Source: Bin87 sp965207585
GTDB taxonomy: Bacteria; Chloroflexota; Dehalococcoidia; Lucifugimonadales; UBA3495
Length of the DNA stretch: 64,000 nt
Reading direction: 5' to 3'
NCBI GenBank assembly: GCA_965207585.1
Contig: CBDBMT010000003.1
Coordinates: 1,612,001-1,676,000 of the forward strand
Shown: positions 52,695 to 62,300 of the stretch, piece by piece
How the letters are laid out: each line of letters starts with the position of its first letter
How positions within the stretch are numbered: the stretch's first letter is position 1
Translations under genes and position numbers: made by a program
The notes under the pieces: model-generated
What the model was told of the DNA's origin: nothing
What the model saw: the letters and a program-made list of their open reading frames with translations, nothing else
Databases searched by the model: none

Positions 52695-53588
52695 ATGGCG
52701 AACAACGGCAAGGTCTACATCATCGGCGCCGGCCCGGGGGATCCCGAGTTGCTGACCCTCAAAGCGAAGCGGATCATCGACGACGCGGACGTGATCATCT
52801 ACGCCGACTCCCTGGTGCCGGAAGAGATCGCCGGTTACGCCAAGCCCGGGGCAGTGGTCTACGGCAGCAAGGAGATGGCCCTGCCTGAGATCATGCAGGT
52901 GACCCTGCAGGCCGTGACCGAGGGCAAGACCGTGGCCCGCATCCAGAGCGGCGACCCGTCGCTGTACGGCGCGACCCTGGAGCAGATGCGGATCCTGGAA
53001 AGCGAAGGCGTCGACTACGAGATCATCCCCGGCGTCAGCGCCGCTTTTGCCGCCGCCGCGGTGCTGAAGTCCGAGCTGACCGTGCCCGAGGTCTCCCAGA
53101 CGGTGATCATGACCCGCGTCGAGGGTCGCGTGCCCATGCCCGAAGGCGAGGACCTGATCAGCCTGGCCCGCCACGGCAGCACTCTCGTGATTTTCCTCAG
53201 CGTGACCCGCATGTTCCGCATTGCCAACCAGCTCCAGGAGGCCGGCTACCCTGCCGACACTCCGGTTGCCGTGGCGTACCGCGTGGGCTGGCCGGACCAG
53301 CAGATCATCCGCGGCACACTCACCGACATCGCCCAGAAGGTGCGCGACGCCAAGATCACCCTCCAGGCCCTGATCATCGTCGGCAAGGCGGTGGATCCCA
53401 ACCTGCTGGACCCAGCGTCCGACGAGCGGGTTGCCGTTTCCCATCTCTATTCCGACGAATACACCCACCTTTATCGCCGCGCCGGGCAGGGAGACCACGC
53501 CGCCGCGGACCGGACCGAGCTCTACGAGGCCGGCGGGTACGAAGTGCAACCGGAGCGCGCGGTTCATACCTCGGCCGGCGACGACTAA
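52695..53588 (+). CDS. cbiF: Precorrin-4 / cobalt-precorrin-4 C11-methyltransferase
   Basis: 297 residues. V-Y-I-I-G-A-G-P-G-D-P-E-L-L-T, Y-A-D-S-L-V, R-I-Q-S-G-D-P-S-L-Y-G-A and I-I-P-G-V-S-A are the CbiF/CobM pattern; T-R-V-E-G-R-V-P-M-P confirms the C11 group. The last 40 residues after about 255 are an extra tail. It follows cbiL by 29 bases with a GGAGG site. Confidence 0.93.
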   Translation: MANNGKVYIIGAGPGDPELLTLKAKRIIDDADVIIYADSLVPEEIAGYAKPGAVVYGSKEMALPEIMQVTLQAVTEGKTVARIQSGDPSLYGATLEQMRILESEGVDYEIIPGVSAAFAAAAVLKSELTVPEVSQTVIMTRVEGRVPMPEGEDLISLARHGSTLVIFLSVTRMFRIANQLQEAGYPADTPVAVAYRVGWPDQQIIRGTLTDIAQKVRDAKITLQALIIVGKAVDPNLLDPASDERVAVSHLYSDEYTHLYRRAGQGDHAAADRTELYEAGGYEVQPERAVHTSAGDD

Positions 53589-53600
53589 CCGTCTGTAGCC

Positions 53601-54749
53601 ATGCCCGATCCGGACGTTTCCCCGACCCAAACCGCGATCGTCGCGGTTTCCCGTCCGGGGGCTGCCCTGGCATGGCAGTTGGCGCCGTCAATTGCCGAAG
53701 CGACTCTATACCTGGAACGGCGAACCGGCGGAAATTCGTCCGCCAGCAATGAAGCGCATCGGTACTACGACCTGCCCCTGCGCCCGGTGATTCAGGACCT
53801 GTTTTCGCGGCACGGAGCGTTGGTGGTCTTTCTGCCCGTTGGCGCCGCCGTGCGTTTGCTCGCTCCGGTGCTCGGAAGCAAGCGGCAGGACCCGGCGGTG
53901 GTTTGCGTGGATGATGCCGGGCGCTACGCCGTGAGTGTCTTGTCCGGTCACCTTGGCGGCGCGGATGCTCTGGCGAAACGAGTGGCGGACGCGATAGGAG
54001 CGCAGGCTGTCGTGACCTCGGCGTCCGATGCGCTGGACGTTACGGCGATCGACTTGGTGGGACGTGACGAGGGCTGGCGTGCTGAGGCGTCGCCAACTGA
54101 CCTCACCCGCGTTGCGGCCGCTGTGGTAAACCGCGACCCGGTGGCTTTGTGGATCGACCCCGAAGCAGGAGTTTCTTGGCCCGATGATACCCCTTTATCG
54201 GCCAGCATATTTCCCGTAACCTACCTGTCCGATGTACAGGACTCCGGTTACGCGGCAGCGCTCATCGTGTCAGACCGGCTGTTCGCGCTGGAAACCGGGC
54301 GCCCGCTGGTAACTTACCGCCCGCCGACACTGGTGGCTGGAGTGGGTTGCCGGCGTGGGGTGTCGGAAGACCACCTGCGTGAATTGCTGCTGCACACCCT
54401 GGAAGAAAACGGCCTGGCGTCGATGAGCCTGGCCAAAATCGCCACGGTCGACATCAAGGCCGACGAACCCGGCATCATCGCTCTGGCGGAGTCCCTCTCC
54501 CTGCCCATCGAGACCTATGACGGCGCCCGGCTGAACGCGGTGGCGGACGCAGCTGCCACGGGACGCAGCGCTTCCGGCCTGCACCGGCCCACGGCATCCG
54601 CGGCGCGGGACCTGCTGGGAGTGTTCGGCGTCGCCGAGCCGGCCGCCATGCTGGCAGCCGGAACATCCGGGGTTATCGTGCCCCGCACCAAATCCGACCG
54701 TGCTACCGTCGCCGTGGCACGCATTCCATCAGACAAAGTGAGTTCATGA
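53601..54749 (+). CDS. cbiG: Cobalt-precorrin 5A hydrolase
   Basis: 382 residues with all three CbiG regions: the N-terminal segment V-F-L-P-V-G-A-A-V-R-L-L-A-P and V-L-S-G-H-L-G-G-A-D, the central linker, and the C-terminal V-A-G-V-G-C-R-R-G-V, E-D-H-L and D-I-K-A-D-E-P-G. It opens the delta-lactone of cobalt-precorrin-5A and releases acetaldehyde. It overlaps the following cbiH by four bases. Confidence 0.92.
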   Translation: MPDPDVSPTQTAIVAVSRPGAALAWQLAPSIAEATLYLERRTGGNSSASNEAHRYYDLPLRPVIQDLFSRHGALVVFLPVGAAVRLLAPVLGSKRQDPAVVCVDDAGRYAVSVLSGHLGGADALAKRVADAIGAQAVVTSASDALDVTAIDLVGRDEGWRAEASPTDLTRVAAAVVNRDPVALWIDPEAGVSWPDDTPLSASIFPVTYLSDVQDSGYAAALIVSDRLFALETGRPLVTYRPPTLVAGVGCRRGVSEDHLRELLLHTLEENGLASMSLAKIATVDIKADEPGIIALAESLSLPIETYDGARLNAVADAAATGRSASGLHRPTASAARDLLGVFGVAEPAAMLAAGTSGVIVPRTKSDRATVAVARIPSDKVSS

Positions 54750-55504
54750 ACCCTGGCAAACTTTACCTCGTCGGTCTTGGGCCTGGCGATGCCGGCCATC
54801 TGACTCCGGCCGCCGCCGCCGCCATCGCCGACAGCGACGAACTGGTCGGCTACGGCTACTACATTGAGCAGGTGGCGGAGCCCGCATCCGGCAAGACACT
54901 GCACAGCATGGAGTTGGGTCAGGAACTGGAGCGCGCCGCCCTGGCGGTGGATATTGCCTACTCGGGCAAAACGGTGGCCGTAGTTTCGTCCGGGGACGCC
55001 GGTATCTACGGCATGGCCGGCCCGGTGTACCGTATCCTCACGGACCGCAATTGGGATGGCGCCAAACCCGCGGTGGAGTCAGTTCCCGGCGTGTCAGCTC
55101 TGCAATCGGCAGCGGCGCTGCTGGGCTCGCCCCTGATGCAGGACTTCTGCGCCATCAGCCTCAGCAACCTGCTCACTCCGTGGGAGCAGATCCGGCGCCG
55201 TCTCGAGGCTGCCGCGGCCGGCGACTTCGTGGCCGCGCTCTACAACCCCCGCAGCCGGCGACGCACCAGCCAATTAGAAGAGGCTAGGGAGATCTTCCTG
55301 AAGCATCGCGCCCCGGATACTCCGGTGGGCATCGTCCGCCACGCCTACCGGCCCGAGCAGGCGGTCGGCCTCGCCGACCTGGGCGGGCTGGACGGAGAAG
55401 CCCTGGGAGTGGACATGTTCACCACCGTGGTTATCGGCAATTCCAACACCTACGTCCATAACGGGCGCATGGTCACCCCCCGGGGCTACGAGGCGAAACA
55501 GTAG
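54746..55504 (+). CDS. cbiH: Precorrin-3B / cobalt-factor III C17-methyltransferase
   Basis: 252 residues. Y-L-V-G-L-G-P-G-D-A-G-H-L-T, V-V-S-S-G-D-A-G-I-Y-G-M-A-G and S-V-P-G-V-S-A are present, then L-Y-N-P-R-S-R-R-R-T, which is specific to the C17 group that also closes the ring. It is the last cobalamin gene of the run. Confidence 0.93.
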   Translation: MNPGKLYLVGLGPGDAGHLTPAAAAAIADSDELVGYGYYIEQVAEPASGKTLHSMELGQELERAALAVDIAYSGKTVAVVSSGDAGIYGMAGPVYRILTDRNWDGAKPAVESVPGVSALQSAAALLGSPLMQDFCAISLSNLLTPWEQIRRRLEAAAAGDFVAALYNPRSRRRTSQLEEAREIFLKHRAPDTPVGIVRHAYRPEQAVGLADLGGLDGEALGVDMFTTVVIGNSNTYVHNGRMVTPRGYEAKQ

Positions 55505-55590
55505 CCATTGGACTGCGGCCCGAACTGCCGCAGCGCTGGGGGCCGATGCTGGTATACTGCCGCGAACCCACCTTTTCAGGAGGCTCTACC

Positions 55591-56337
55591 GTGGCAGCGA
55601 TACGTGCGAACCGGGCCAAGGACAAGTTGCGGCAGGGGCAGCCGGCCACCTGCATCTCCGGCCTGATGACCAGCGAGATCATCGACTTTCTGGGCCCACT
55701 GGGGTTTGACTCCGCGTGGATGGAGTGCGAGCACGGCCCGGTGGATTGGGAGGCCCTGGGCGACATGACCCGAGCCTGTGACCTGTGGGGCATGGCGTCC
55801 ATAACCCGTTGCAACGCCAACGACGCCGCGCTGATCACCCGCACTCTGGACCGCGGCTCCATGGGTATCGTGCTTCCCCATGTGAACACCCGCGAGGAGG
55901 CGGAGGCCGCCGTCGGCGCGGCAAAGTTCGCCCCACTGGGGTATCGCGGAATGTTCGGCGGTCGGCAGTCCTTCGGAGTGTCCGACTACGTGCACCGCGC
56001 CAACGACCAGACCATGGTGGTCGTGCTGATCGAAGAGGTCACCGCGCTGGACAACCTGGACGATATCCTGAAAGTCGACGGCGTGGACGTTTTCTTCGTG
56101 GCGCCCACCGACCTGGCCCAGACCATGGGTCACATCGGCAACGTCGGTCACCCTGAAGTCCAATCCGCCATCGACGACGCCATTGCGCGCATAGTGAACG
56201 CCGGGCGCACCGCCGGCACGCTGGTCAATGATGACAACGTGGCATCCTACGTGGAGAAGGGCGCCCGCTTCCTGATGACCTCGTGGAATGCCTGGGTCGC
56301 ACGGGGCGGCGCCGAGTTTCTCAATCGGATACCGTAA
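55591..56337 (+). CDS. HpcH/HpaI family aldolase
   Basis: 248 residues from the GTG at 55591, which stands 7 bases after AGGAGG. Family features: D-S-A-W-M-E-C-E-H-G-P near 45, N-A-N-D-A-A-L-I-T-R, L-P-H-V-N-T-R-E-E-A, the metal-binding Glu in V-L-I-E-E-V and D in F-F-V-A-P-T-D-L-A-Q. It is a class II pyruvate aldolase relative, likely to cleave or form 2-keto-3-deoxy acids. It is joined to the cob genes only by position. Confidence 0.86.
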   Translation: MAAIRANRAKDKLRQGQPATCISGLMTSEIIDFLGPLGFDSAWMECEHGPVDWEALGDMTRACDLWGMASITRCNANDAALITRTLDRGSMGIVLPHVNTREEAEAAVGAAKFAPLGYRGMFGGRQSFGVSDYVHRANDQTMVVVLIEEVTALDNLDDILKVDGVDVFFVAPTDLAQTMGHIGNVGHPEVQSAIDDAIARIVNAGRTAGTLVNDDNVASYVEKGARFLMTSWNAWVARGGAEFLNRIP

Positions 56338-56349
56338 CCGGCAGCAGTC

Positions 56350-56380
56350 GGGGCGGGCAACAGACCCCGCCCCTATTTGT
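56350..56380 (+). terminator. Terminator at the end of the plus-strand run
   Basis: GGGGCGGG (56350-56357) pairs with CCCGCCCC (56366-56373) around an 8-base loop, 12 bases after the stop codon, then TATTTGT. Confidence 0.65.
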
Positions 56381-56432
56381 ATCCTGCTTGCCCACCGCCG
56401 GCGCCTGGGCGGCGCTGGCGTCCCTTCTCGGA

Positions 56433-56723
56433 TTACTGGTTTGCCAGCGGCATCTGCGCCCGGCCGTCCGCGTCGTGGGTGTGGTTCGCCAAGGCGTATT
56501 CCAATCGTTCCAAAACCTGCAGGATACGCCGCTGATTTTCCTTTACTTCGTCCATGTCCCGGCGTAGTTCAGCTACTTCCAAGCGCAACTCGACCAATTC
56601 GCTCTTGACGAGCCGTACATCGGTGTCTAGTCGGATGGCCCACGCAACCCCGCCAATGAGGATAACGACGATTGCGATGGTCGCTGCGATGATGGTGATG
56701 ATTTTGCTGACGCGATCAAGCAT
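56433..56723 (-). CDS. Small membrane protein with coiled coil
   Basis: 96 residues from the ATG at 56723: one transmembrane helix (about 10-32, I-I-A-A-T-I-A-I-V-V-I-L-I-G-G) and a following heptad coiled coil (L-V-E-L-R-L-E-V-A-E-L-R-R-D-M-D). It has the same plan as the protein at 28735-29190, including the H-D-A-D-G-R tail. No enzymatic motif. Confidence 0.68.
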   Translation of the reverse strand: MLDRVSKIITIIAATIAIVVILIGGVAWAIRLDTDVRLVKSELVELRLEVAELRRDMDEVKENQRRILQVLERLEYALANHTHDADGRAQMPLANQ

Positions 56724-56769
56724 GATACCGGCTCCGCTACCACCATTGTAACAAAACCGCATGCGCTGA

Positions 56770-57735
56770 TTACTGTGTTGCGCTGGCGATGGCCTCGGTC
56801 CTTGGCTCTCCCCCGTGGTCCACGTCCCAGTCCCACAGGTCGGCATGGAAGCCGGACAGGTTCTCGGCGAGGGTGTTGATGAAGTTGCGGACGCCTCGGC
56901 CGTGGAACTTGCCGCGAAGCGTGCATACGCCGATGTTGGCCGACGGGAATATGTGATCCAGGCGCACCACTGCCAACCGGTCGTGGTCCTCCGGGTGCAG
57001 GGTGAAGTCGCTCACGATGGCAATGCCCATCCCGATCGCCACGTAGCGCTTGATCATCTCGGTGTTGTCCATTTCCAGGACCACGTCGTAGTTAACGCTC
57101 CGTTCCCGGAGCTTCTGCTCCACGCGCCGGCGGCTGAGGCTCTCCGGACTGTTCAGGATCAGTGGGAATTTCGCCATATCCTCGATTGATACGGGATCAC
57201 GGCGCAGCAGATCGTGGCTGGGCTCGGTGATCAGCACCACGTTGTAGTCGAACAGCTGCGAGAACTCTAACGATGGGTCATCCGTAGGCGGGGCGGAGCA
57301 GAGCGCCAGGTCCACCTCGCCGGACTTGACCAGCTGGATGAGGTTGGCGTACGACCGGGCCACCAGTCGCATCCTGACGTCGGGGTACCGCGCGCGGAAC
57401 TGGCGAATTGGCCTCGGGAGATGGTACGAAACAATATCCGGGTACGCGCCGACCACAAAAGAGCCCCGGCCTTCCGAGTAATCCATCTGCGTTTTCAGGG
57501 TATCGATGGACTCCACAATGGGCGTCACCAGCTCGTAAAACAGCGAACCCTCGGAGGTGAGTTGTATGGGCCGCTTGATGCGGTCAAAGAGGGTTATGCC
57601 GAATTCGCCCTCCAGCTTCCTCAGGTGGGTGGTTACCGTGGGCTGCCCCAGTTCCAGCTTTCTTGCCGCCTTGGACACGCTGCGCAGCCTGGCGACGTGG
57701 TAAAAGCTGATGATCTCTCGCAGTTCCATTGACAC
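56770..57735 (-). CDS. LysR family transcriptional regulator (CysB/Cbl-like)
   Basis: 321 residues. The winged helix-turn-helix (F-Y-H-V-A-R-L-R-S-V-S-K-A-A-R, then L-G-Q-P-T-V-T-T-H-L-R-K-L-E) is followed by a periplasmic-binding-like effector domain. Region G-E-V-D-L-A-L-C-S-A-P and V-A-I-G-M-G-I-A-I-V fit the CysB/Cbl side of the family. It is divergent from the ferredoxin and cyclodeaminase-like genes, which it may control. Confidence 0.87.
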   Translation of the reverse strand: MSMELREIISFYHVARLRSVSKAARKLELGQPTVTTHLRKLEGEFGITLFDRIKRPIQLTSEGSLFYELVTPIVESIDTLKTQMDYSEGRGSFVVGAYPDIVSYHLPRPIRQFRARYPDVRMRLVARSYANLIQLVKSGEVDLALCSAPPTDDPSLEFSQLFDYNVVLITEPSHDLLRRDPVSIEDMAKFPLILNSPESLSRRRVEQKLRERSVNYDVVLEMDNTEMIKRYVAIGMGIAIVSDFTLHPEDHDRLAVVRLDHIFPSANIGVCTLRGKFHGRGVRNFINTLAENLSGFHADLWDWDVDHGGEPRTEAIASATQ

Positions 57736-58053
57736 TACACCTTGATGATTCGCGTGGTACGCCGGGGGATTCCGTAATATGAGCGATATATTATATCAAC
57801 GGAGCGGATAAAGCAAACCTAAAACCGTTGTCAAGCCGTGGCTTTAACCAATCGGACACCGCCCTCCGTTCCCGGTCGGGCAATGCCGGAATCTATCGCC
57901 GCCGGCGATAGCAATATGCAACCCGTATGCCTTGACAAAATATCGGGACAAACCGCAGAATACGCCGCACTAGCGGGCGCTCGATAGGCCGTGCCGGTCT
58001 TAGTGTTGACGGACATCTGACCACGATCTTTCGCCCGCGGCCGAGGTAGTCTG
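57736..58053. promoter_or_regulatory. Divergent promoter region between lysR and ferredoxin genes
   Basis: Toward the regulator: TTGACA at 57834-57829 and TTATCC at 57811-57806 on the minus strand with a 17-base spacer. Toward the ferredoxin: TTGACA at 57932-57937; its -10 is not clear. An AT palindrome, ATATATTATAT (57786-57796), lies in the regulator's leader and may be a LysR operator. No gene is present in this stretch. Confidence 0.45.
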
Positions 58054-58293
58054 ATGGCATTCGTGATTACACAACCTTGCGAGGGAGTGAAGGACGCCTC
58101 CTGCGTCGATGTTTGTCCCGTGGATTGCATCCATTCCGACGACGACGCTCCGATGTACTACATCAACCCCGATGACTGCATCGACTGCGCCTATTGCGTG
58201 GCGGTTTGTCCGGTACAGGCAATATTCGATGAGTTCACCGTGCCCGCCAATATGCGGGAATACATCCGCAAGAACCGGCTCTACTTCTCGTAA
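58054..58293 (+). CDS. 7Fe ferredoxin (FdxA-type)
   Basis: 79 residues. C9-x7-C17-x3-C21 with P22 and C52 fit a [3Fe-4S] cluster, and C42-x2-C45-x2-C48 with C25 a [4Fe-4S] cluster, the bacterial 7Fe (FdxA) pattern. It is a cytoplasmic electron carrier; the partner is not known, though Rieske and redox enzymes occur elsewhere in the window. The cyclodeaminase-like gene follows 30 bases on. Confidence 0.9.
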   Translation: MAFVITQPCEGVKDASCVDVCPVDCIHSDDDAPMYYINPDDCIDCAYCVAVCPVQAIFDEFTVPANMREYIRKNRLYFS

Positions 58294-58323
58294 CCTCGTC
58301 CCTCCGCACTGTTATCGCTGATC

Positions 58324-59277
58324 ATGGCCCGCTTTCTGACCGACGCTGACGTGGACCGCTGCATCGGCCTGCCTGAAATGCTGCCGGCCATCGAGTCGAT
58401 GATGGCCAACTACGGGCGTGGCGAGGCCGCCAACCTGACCCGGCGCAAAATAAACGTGCCCGGTGGTTATCTGGCGGTCATGGGAGGCGGCCTGTCCTAT
58501 GACGGCGTGTTCGGCGTCAAGACGTTCACTTTCACCGGCAACGGCTACTCCTTCCAGGTGAGCCTCTACGACGCCACTTCCGGGGCGCTGCTCCTCTACA
58601 CCCAGGCCAACCGTCTGGGACAACTCCGCACCGGAGCGACCACCGGAGCAGCCCTGAAGATGCTTGCCAACGCTGACGTTCCCCGGCTCGGCATAGTTGG
58701 CACTGGCAACCAGGCAGGAGATCAACTGCGCGCCGCCTGCGCCGTGCGCGCCGTCGGCGAGATCTACGCGTACAGCCGAAACGCGGAACGCCGTCAGGCA
58801 TTCGCAACGCGCATGTCCGAGGAACTGGGCCGTCCGGTGATCCCCGCCGAGGGCAACCAGGACGCCGTTGCAGACTGCGCGATTGTCATCGGCATCGCCC
58901 CGGCAGTCACTCCGGTGATACAGGGCGAATGGCTGTCCGAAGGCGCCACCGTGATTGGAGCCGGTCCGACGCGTCCGACCAGCCTCGAGGTGGACGACGC
59001 CGTGCTGACGAGAGCCGGTCGCCGGTTCGTCGATTCCCTGGAACAGGCCCCGCTGGAGTGCGGCGACATCAACGCGGCGGTGGACCGGGGACTGGTGCGC
59101 TGGAGCCAGTTCCACGAACTGCGCCATGTCGCGGCCGGGCTGGTCCCCGGGAGGGCCAGCGCCGACGAGATCGTCTACTGCAAGCTGATGGGCACCGGCA
59201 TCGCCGACGTTGCTGCCGCCAAGCTGGCCCTGGATCGCGCCAAAGAGCTCGAAATCGGCGTGGACGTGGACTGGTAG
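58324..59277 (+). CDS. Ornithine cyclodeaminase / mu-crystallin family protein
   Basis: 317 residues: the substrate-binding half begins F-L-T-D-A-D-V-D and has R-R-K-I-N and G-V-K-T-F-T-F, and the Rossmann half begins L-G-I-V-G-T-G-N-Q-A. The conserved Lys is in G-V-K. It binds NAD(P) and acts on an amino or imino acid; alanine dehydrogenase or ketimine reductase activities are also found in this family, so the substrate is open. Confidence 0.86.
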   Translation: MARFLTDADVDRCIGLPEMLPAIESMMANYGRGEAANLTRRKINVPGGYLAVMGGGLSYDGVFGVKTFTFTGNGYSFQVSLYDATSGALLLYTQANRLGQLRTGATTGAALKMLANADVPRLGIVGTGNQAGDQLRAACAVRAVGEIYAYSRNAERRQAFATRMSEELGRPVIPAEGNQDAVADCAIVIGIAPAVTPVIQGEWLSEGATVIGAGPTRPTSLEVDDAVLTRAGRRFVDSLEQAPLECGDINAAVDRGLVRWSQFHELRHVAAGLVPGRASADEIVYCKLMGTGIADVAAAKLALDRAKELEIGVDVDW

Positions 59278-59310
59278 TCCACCGACCTTTCTCCCGCTGC
59301 TGCCCGAGAT

Positions 59311-62300
59311 TTAGCGGGACATCGCCAGGTACTCGTCCGTGGTCAGGATGCTGTAGTTATCCAGCCCGGTCAGCATGCTTTCCATGGCGGCCCGGGCGGT
59401 ATCCAGCGACGTGAAGCAGGGTATGCGCCGCTCCACCGCCGCCCGGCGGATGTAAAACCCGTCCCGCATCACCGAGGAGTCGCCGGACAGGGTGTTGACC
59501 ACCGCGCCGACGGTGCCGTCGTTGATCACGTCCAGCACGTCCGGCGAGCCCTGGCCGATCCGCTTGGTGATGGTGGTCACGGGCAGGTCCATGGCGGTGA
59601 TCATTGCCGCCGTGCCCTCGGTGGCGTACAGCCGGCACCCGGCGTCGGCCAGACCGCGGATCAGGGGGAGGGAGTCCGCCTTGGCGTTGTCGGAGATGCT
59701 GAGCAGCACCCCCATGCCCGGGGAAAGGTTGATGCTGGCCGCCTGCAACGCCTTGGTGAGCGCGCCGGTGAAGTCCCGGTCGATGCCCATGACCTCGCCG
59801 GTGGACTTCATCTCCGGCCCCATGTACCAGTCCACGCCCACCAGCTTGGACATGGAGAAGACGGGAGCCTTGATGCCGACCAGCTTCTGCCGGGGCCAGA
59901 GGCCACCCTGGTAGCCCATGTCCTTCAACTCAGCGTTGAGCATCACACGCGTCGCCAGGTTGGCCACGGGCACGCCGGTAACCTTGGATATGAACGGTAT
60001 GGTCCGGCTGCCCCTGGGGTTGACCTCCAGGACGTACACGGTGGTGTCATTCGCGTCGTCGGACGGACTGACGCTGGGGCTGCGGTAGGCATTGCCGCCC
60101 TGCAGCACAAACTGGATGTTCATCAGCCCGCGCACGCCCAGGGCCAGACCGATACGGGTGGTGTAGTCCACCAGGGTGTCGACTTCCTCTTCGGTCAGGT
60201 TCAGACCCGGGTAGATGGCCATGGAATCGCCGCTATGGACACCGGCACGCTCCACATGCTCCATGATGCCGGGGATGAGCACCTGCTTGCCGTCGCAAAT
60301 GGCGTCCACCTCGCACTCGCGGCCTTCCATGTAGTGGTCCACCAGGACCTCGCGCTCCGGCGTGACTTCGGTGGCAATGGTCAGGTAGCGGATCAGCTCG
60401 GTGGCGTTGCGCACGATTTCCATAGCGCGCCCGCCCAGCACGTAGCTGGGCCGCACCACCACGGGGTATCCGATGCGTTGGGCGACGCGCAGGGCCTGGT
60501 CGACGGACTGAACGGTGGCGCCTGGCGGCTGCGGAATGCCCAGGTCGACCAGGAAACGTTCAAACTTCTGCCGGTCGCTGGCGATGTCGATGGCCTCGGC
60601 GCTGGAACCCAGGATGGGCAGGCCGGCGGCGGCCAGGGACTGGGACAGGTTGATGGCGGTTTGCCCACCGAACTGCACCAGGCTGGGCGGCGGTTGGTCG
60701 TCCACCGTTTCGTTGTCGATGATGTCGCGAACGGCCTCCTCGTCCAGCGGTTCGAAGTAGAGCCGGTCGCTGGTATCGAAGTCGGTGGACACCGTTTCGG
60801 GATTGGAGTTGACCATGATGCTGGCAACTCCCTCCTGTGAGAGGGCCCACGCCGCATGCACGCTGCAGTAGTCGAACTCTATGCCCTGTCCGATCCGTAT
60901 CGGGCCGCTGCCGATGACGATGGCCTTGCGACCCTCCAGGGGCGGCGCCTCGTTTTCGGTGTCGTACGCGCTGTAGTAGTAGGGCGTGGCTGCCTCGAAC
61001 TCCGCCGCGCAGGTGTCAACCATCTTGAATACGGGCTTGATCCCATGTTGCAGGCGCAGCTGTCGCACCTGTTCGGGCAGGAGCCCGGAGAGGGTGGCAA
61101 TCTCCGCGTCGGAGAACCCCAGCCGCTTGGAGGCGAGCAAAGTGGGAGGCGTCAGCGGGTTGCCCAGGAGCCGCCGCTCCTGGTCGACGATGCGCTCCAG
61201 CGCGGCGATGAACCACGGGTCGATGCTGGTGTGGGCCACCAGCTGGTCGCGGGTCACGCCGCGACGCAGGGCTGCCGTGAGCGCCCACAGCCGCAGGTCG
61301 TTGGGGTCCAGGGGCAGCGCATCAAGGAGTTGCTGGTAGCCGTTGCGGATGCTGAGGTTCCGCCAGCCCTGGGCTTCCCAGAGCAGCGATGTGTTGGGCT
61401 GCTCCAGGGCGCGGGTGGCCTTCTGCAAGGCCGCCTCGAAGCTGCGGTCAATGGCCATGACCTCGCCGGTGGCCTTCATCTGGGTGGTAACCGTGCGATC
61501 TCCGTCGGGGAACTTGTCGAAGGGCCAGCGGGGGATCTTGACCACGCAGTAGTCCAGGGCCGGCTCGAAGGCGGCGCCGGTGCTGCCGGTGACGGCGTTG
61601 GGTATCTCGTCGAGGCGCCGGCCCACGGCGATCTTCGCCGATACCCGCGCGATGGGATAGCCCGTCGCCTTGCTGGCCAGAGCCGACGAGCGGCTGACCC
61701 GGGGGTTCACTTCAATGACGTAGTAGTCCGAATCAGCGTCCCAGTCGTTGGGTCGGTTGCGCATGGCGTCCGGATGCGGACGCAGGGCCAACTGGATGTT
61801 GCACCCGCCCTCGATGCCCAGTCCCCGGATGATTTTGAGGCTGGCCGTCCGGAGCATCTGGTACTCCTTGTCGGTCAGCGTCTGGCTGGGGGCCACCACG
61901 ATGCTGTCGCCGGTGTGGGCGCCCATGGGGTCGAAGTTCTCCATGTTGCACACGGTGATGCAGTTGTCAGCCCCGTCGCGGATGACCTCGTATTCGACCT
62001 CCTTCCAGCCCACCAGGGAGCGCTCCAGCAGCACCTGGCTGATCGGACTGGCCGCCAGGCCGCTCTCGACTATCGCCAGGAACTCCTCCTCGGTGTCGGC
62101 GATGCCGCCGCCAGTGCCGCCCAGCGTGTACGCCGGTCGGATCACCAGGGGCAGGCCGACCTCGGACTTGTATGACTGGGCCTCGTCCATGGTGGACACG
62201 GTGCGGTTGGGCGGCATCGGCTCGCCGATATCGGTCAGGAACTGGCGGAAGAAGTCCCGGTCCTCGGCCTTGCGGATAGTCTCCAGCGGCGTTCCCAGCA

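Noticed and set aside
60856..62175. Long plus-strand open frames opposite carB
   Set aside because: Shadow frames of a certain carB gene.
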